Notes under the pieces: model-generated | The model's database searches: none | What the model was told of the DNA's origin: nothing | The model's input: the letters and a program-made list of their open reading frames with translations, nothing else | Position numbers and translations under genes: made by a program | Shown here: positions 61,176-64,000 of the stretch, piece by piece | How positions within the stretch are numbered: position 1 is the first letter of the stretch | Layout: every line of letters begins with the position of its first letter | Source: Zeus faber | Lineage: Eukaryota > Chordata > Actinopteri > Zeiformes > Zeidae | NCBI GenBank assembly: GCA_960531495.1 | Contig: OY482866.1 | Coordinates: 7,893,707 to 7,957,706, forward strand | Reading direction: 5' to 3' | DNA length: 64,000 nt

Positions 61176-62000
61176 TTCCGTACCACAGTAGGAGCCCTTG
61201 TTCCTCCCTGTGTCGGTAGATGACACACACACACGCACACAGAGAGAGCGAGAGAGCGAGAGAGAGAGGGCGGAGGTGACGCCCTGGCTCGGTACCAAGC
61301 AGACACAACAGACCCACCCCGCTGGCCGCTGACTGAGTCTTTCTCACTCGAACTCGGTGTCCTCTTCCGCTGGCGCCGCTCCAGCACATCCTCCCGTGTT
61401 GCAGCGCCGGCGGCGGGGAGACGGAGTCGATACGCGGGGTAAGCGGGATATCGCCACGGCGACCAGACGGCAGGTGCGCCCCGAGCTCTCGACCTCACTG
61501 CCCCCTCCTCCACCTTCGTTTTTCTTCTGCCACTTTGTAGGGGGGAAGAATTTTATTAATTTATTTATTTTTTTACAACCAAGGTTAAATCCCGGGTTTC
61601 CTGAAGTCTTTATGAGGGCCCTGTAACAAAGCCAGCCCCCCGGAGATGAAGGTGCAGCGCAAGAGAAGATCAGATATCACAATATGTTTTGGACAAATTC
61701 CTCGATGAAGATAATTGGCGACGCGTGAAAAGCCACGTCACGGATTCTTACGCAGGAGAATTTTCTGAGAAACGACCATGAGTAATGTTGGACGTCGTGA
61801 CCGAGCAGCTACGTGCATTGGCTGGAGCAGGCCCATGCCGTTCAGAAGTTCAGGGTGGTATAACACCACCCCCAAGACATCATGTCACCCTATCACTATA
61901 TTGCAACAACCAAATTCTAAACCGCAATCAGACCACAACATCAGCGGCATAATGATTTTTCCAGCTCGTGCTTTTTCGGCCGCGCGTGGCCACCTCGACA
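60023..62000 (+). promoter_or_regulatory. GC-rich block, possible CpG island and noncoding first exon
   Basis: CpG-rich sequence with GGGA repeats (60107-60135), a (TG)n run (61143-61171), and a possible 5' splice site GGGGTAAGCGG with GT at 61439-61440. No coding sequence or TATA box was recognised. It could be the promoter of a gene lying to the right of the window. Confidence 0.25.
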
Positions 62001-64000
62001 GACTGGGTTGGGGGAGTGTTTGGGATTTTTCCCTTTGTCTGCGAACCGGGAAGGAATAGACGCGGTGACTGCGCGCCAGACCGGGCCCGACTGAATTGAG
62101 TTTGCGTTCCGCCGTGGGTCACGCCACGCAGGTGTGGCCGTGGACGCTTCCACAGGTGCTGACAGTGGCTTTTCTTTTTCTTTCTTTGTCCACGCCGACC
62201 GCCCCCACCACCACCACCACCATCCGCAGCCAGGAAAGCGAGACGGCGCGTTCCGTGTGGAGACCAGGTGCGGCAGGTGGAGACCAGGTGTGGCGGGCGG
62301 AGCCCGTGCATTCCGTCCCGTTGGTTCCTGCGCTCCCTCGGCGTGGCGTCCGGGGGTCGGGTTACCTTCCCATCTGCGCAGGGGATGGCGGAGGATGACT
62401 ATGCAGGGGCCCCCGGAAATGTGATTGCAACCGAGACCATTAACAGAACAGAGACGGAGAGGGAGTAAGGGTGAGGGATGGGGGATGGAGCGCGGGAGAA
62501 GCCGGCTCTGTCCACGACGGGGCTGCTACTTGAGGGGGACAGAGACAGAGCGGTGGTGTTGGTAGGGAGCAGTGTCACAGGTGCGGAGGTGAAGGTGGAG
62601 GACAGAGGCCCCCGACGGTCGTCGAAACCCCTACGCCACCGTGAGCGATTAACTCCATCGGGTCACCCGCCACCGCGGAGTGGAAATAATCTCATCGCCG
62701 CGGGCGATGGATGTGACTCACGGCGGTTCAAAGGCTTGGGGCGAACAATCACAGCAATTAAATAATCACTTCCCGCGCAATTATGGGCGTCCGTGGCCTC
62801 CGGGGGGGCCGCTTGTGTGCGAGCGGCTTGCGTGTGAAGGAGCACCGCCCCGTCCGGTTCTCACCACAGCCCGGCAACGGGGCCACACCCGGCGCTCGCT
62901 GCCAATTTGGCGTCCGTGGCAGAGACCCAATTACTTCACATCAAAAGGAACCGCTTTCTCCGTCGCAGGGGAAACAAAAATAAAACCCTCGACTCCGCCG
63001 CTTTGACTTAATTTTAGGTCGTTTTTTTTTTTTGTCCCCCCCCCCTTTCTTCTACGAGCGACAAAAGCGATCAAATTGTCGACGTCACAGGCAAATGATC
63101 AGCACCCTTTGCCCCGCCCTGTTTCTTAAAGACAACACGACGAGGAACAACAAACAGTCAAAAAGCCCCACATCCGCCTTTCAGCCCCGAGCTCCCTCCG
63201 AGGAACTTCCTCCGCCGACGACGACGCTTTTTTTCATTTTTTATTATTATATTTTTTTTTTTGTCATTCAGCGTTTTCGCCTCAAAGCCGAACCTCATTG
63301 GAGGATCTCGGCAGCTGGAAGGGGATCCGCGTGGCGGGACAACACAACGATCAAACCTTAAAAAACAAACAGGAAAAAAAGCCGCCCCTGAGCACCGGTG
63401 CTTCTCGGTCTCGGTCCCCCGAGCCTCCGAAAACGGTCCGGCCCCGGGGTCCGGTCTGAACCACCGGCGCTTGTGAGGTCCAAGTCCAATCCCCCAACCA
63501 CCCCTCACCCCCCACTCCTGACATCAAGAGCCATGAGGAGACGTTATGAGCGCAGATCCAAATCTGTTAGTAATAAAGCTGCATTGTTAAGCTCCAGGCA
63601 ACGTCACGTGACTCGGGTGAAGAAGTTCACGAAGGACCCGAGGGCAAACAAAAAAAACAAACAAACAAAAAAAAAAACATGAATATGCTTTGGGAGCACA
63701 CCGCACCCTCGCCTGCCTTGTCGCCCCCCCCCACCCCCGTGACCATTTATTTTTGTCTCGCGCATTTAATTTCCACTTGATCCATCGGTTGAAATTCAGA
63801 GACAAATCAATTCCCGACAAAGCATTCTGAGTGAGTCCTCAAAATAACCTTTATATTGTTTCACATAAGCAGACGACGAGGCAAGATATGTCACAGTTGT
63901 TGTTTTGTCCCCCCCCCCCCCTCTGCAAAGAAACAAGACAAACAAACAAAACCAAAAAAAACAAAAAAAACAAAAACAAAAAAAAAAACACAGATCAAAC
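62001..64000. other. GC-rich noncoding end of the window
   Basis: No gene was recognised. It contains homopolymer runs (C-runs near 63040 and 63910, A-runs at the right edge) and a T-rich stretch at 63220-63265. If the possible donor at 61439 is real, this is the first intron of a plus-strand gene. Confidence 0.35.

Overview
This is a piece of a teleost fish nuclear genome, probably from a ray-finned fish of the percomorph type. The support is spliced vertebrate genes with GT-AG introns, very dense CA/GA microsatellites, Tc1, hAT and TTAA-type transposons, a V-SINE tail, and a decayed fish-type endogenous retrovirus. No tRNA, rRNA or CRISPR array was seen.

Four protein genes can be built by splicing exons. 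(1) ACADVL, the mitochondrial very-long-chain acyl-CoA dehydrogenase, is on the minus strand. Eighteen exons run from 17696 down to 4609 and give 581 codons. The last part of the protein (about 70 residues in mammals) is not found in the window. Bases 1-3400, downstream of exon 18, are filled by a retrovirus remnant (1-1536) and an interrupted Tc1-like fossil (about 1687-3390). (2) DVL2, the Wnt scaffold Dishevelled-2, is also on the minus strand, with 15 exons from 40269 to 21307 and a complete 764-residue protein. ACADVL next to DVL2 is the same linkage as on human 17p13.1. (3) A small two-exon RING-finger E3 ligase lies on the plus strand (48950-49785, 157 residues) with a TATA box. (4) A three-exon plus-strand gene (50719-55903) encodes an unrecognised 1190-residue protein. 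It has a signal peptide and no cysteine after residue 20, many basic clusters and eight N-glycosylation sequons, and is the best candidate here for something undescribed.

Layout: 1-4600 mobile elements and ACADVL terminal intron; 4600-17700 ACADVL; 17700-21300 ACADVL promoter, possible DVL2 3' UTR and a dead Tc1 element; 21300-40270 DVL2 with large introns holding repeats; 40270-48680 DVL2 promoter, a 1-kb minisatellite and several transposon fossils; 48690-56000 the two plus-strand genes; 56000-64000 no coding gene recognised, GC-rich, with a 0.65-kb tandem duplication whose second copy is split by a transposon, and a possible first noncoding exon.

The genes do not form one pathway: mitochondrial fat oxidation, Wnt signalling, ubiquitin ligation and a secreted protein. 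What unites the region is repeat load. Microsatellites sit within about 5-11 bases of four splice donors, one DVL2 intron has a GC donor, and many transposon copies are nested in each other. Exon boundaries were chosen by reading-frame continuity and, for ACADVL and DVL2, by remembered family sequence; nothing was aligned by computer.
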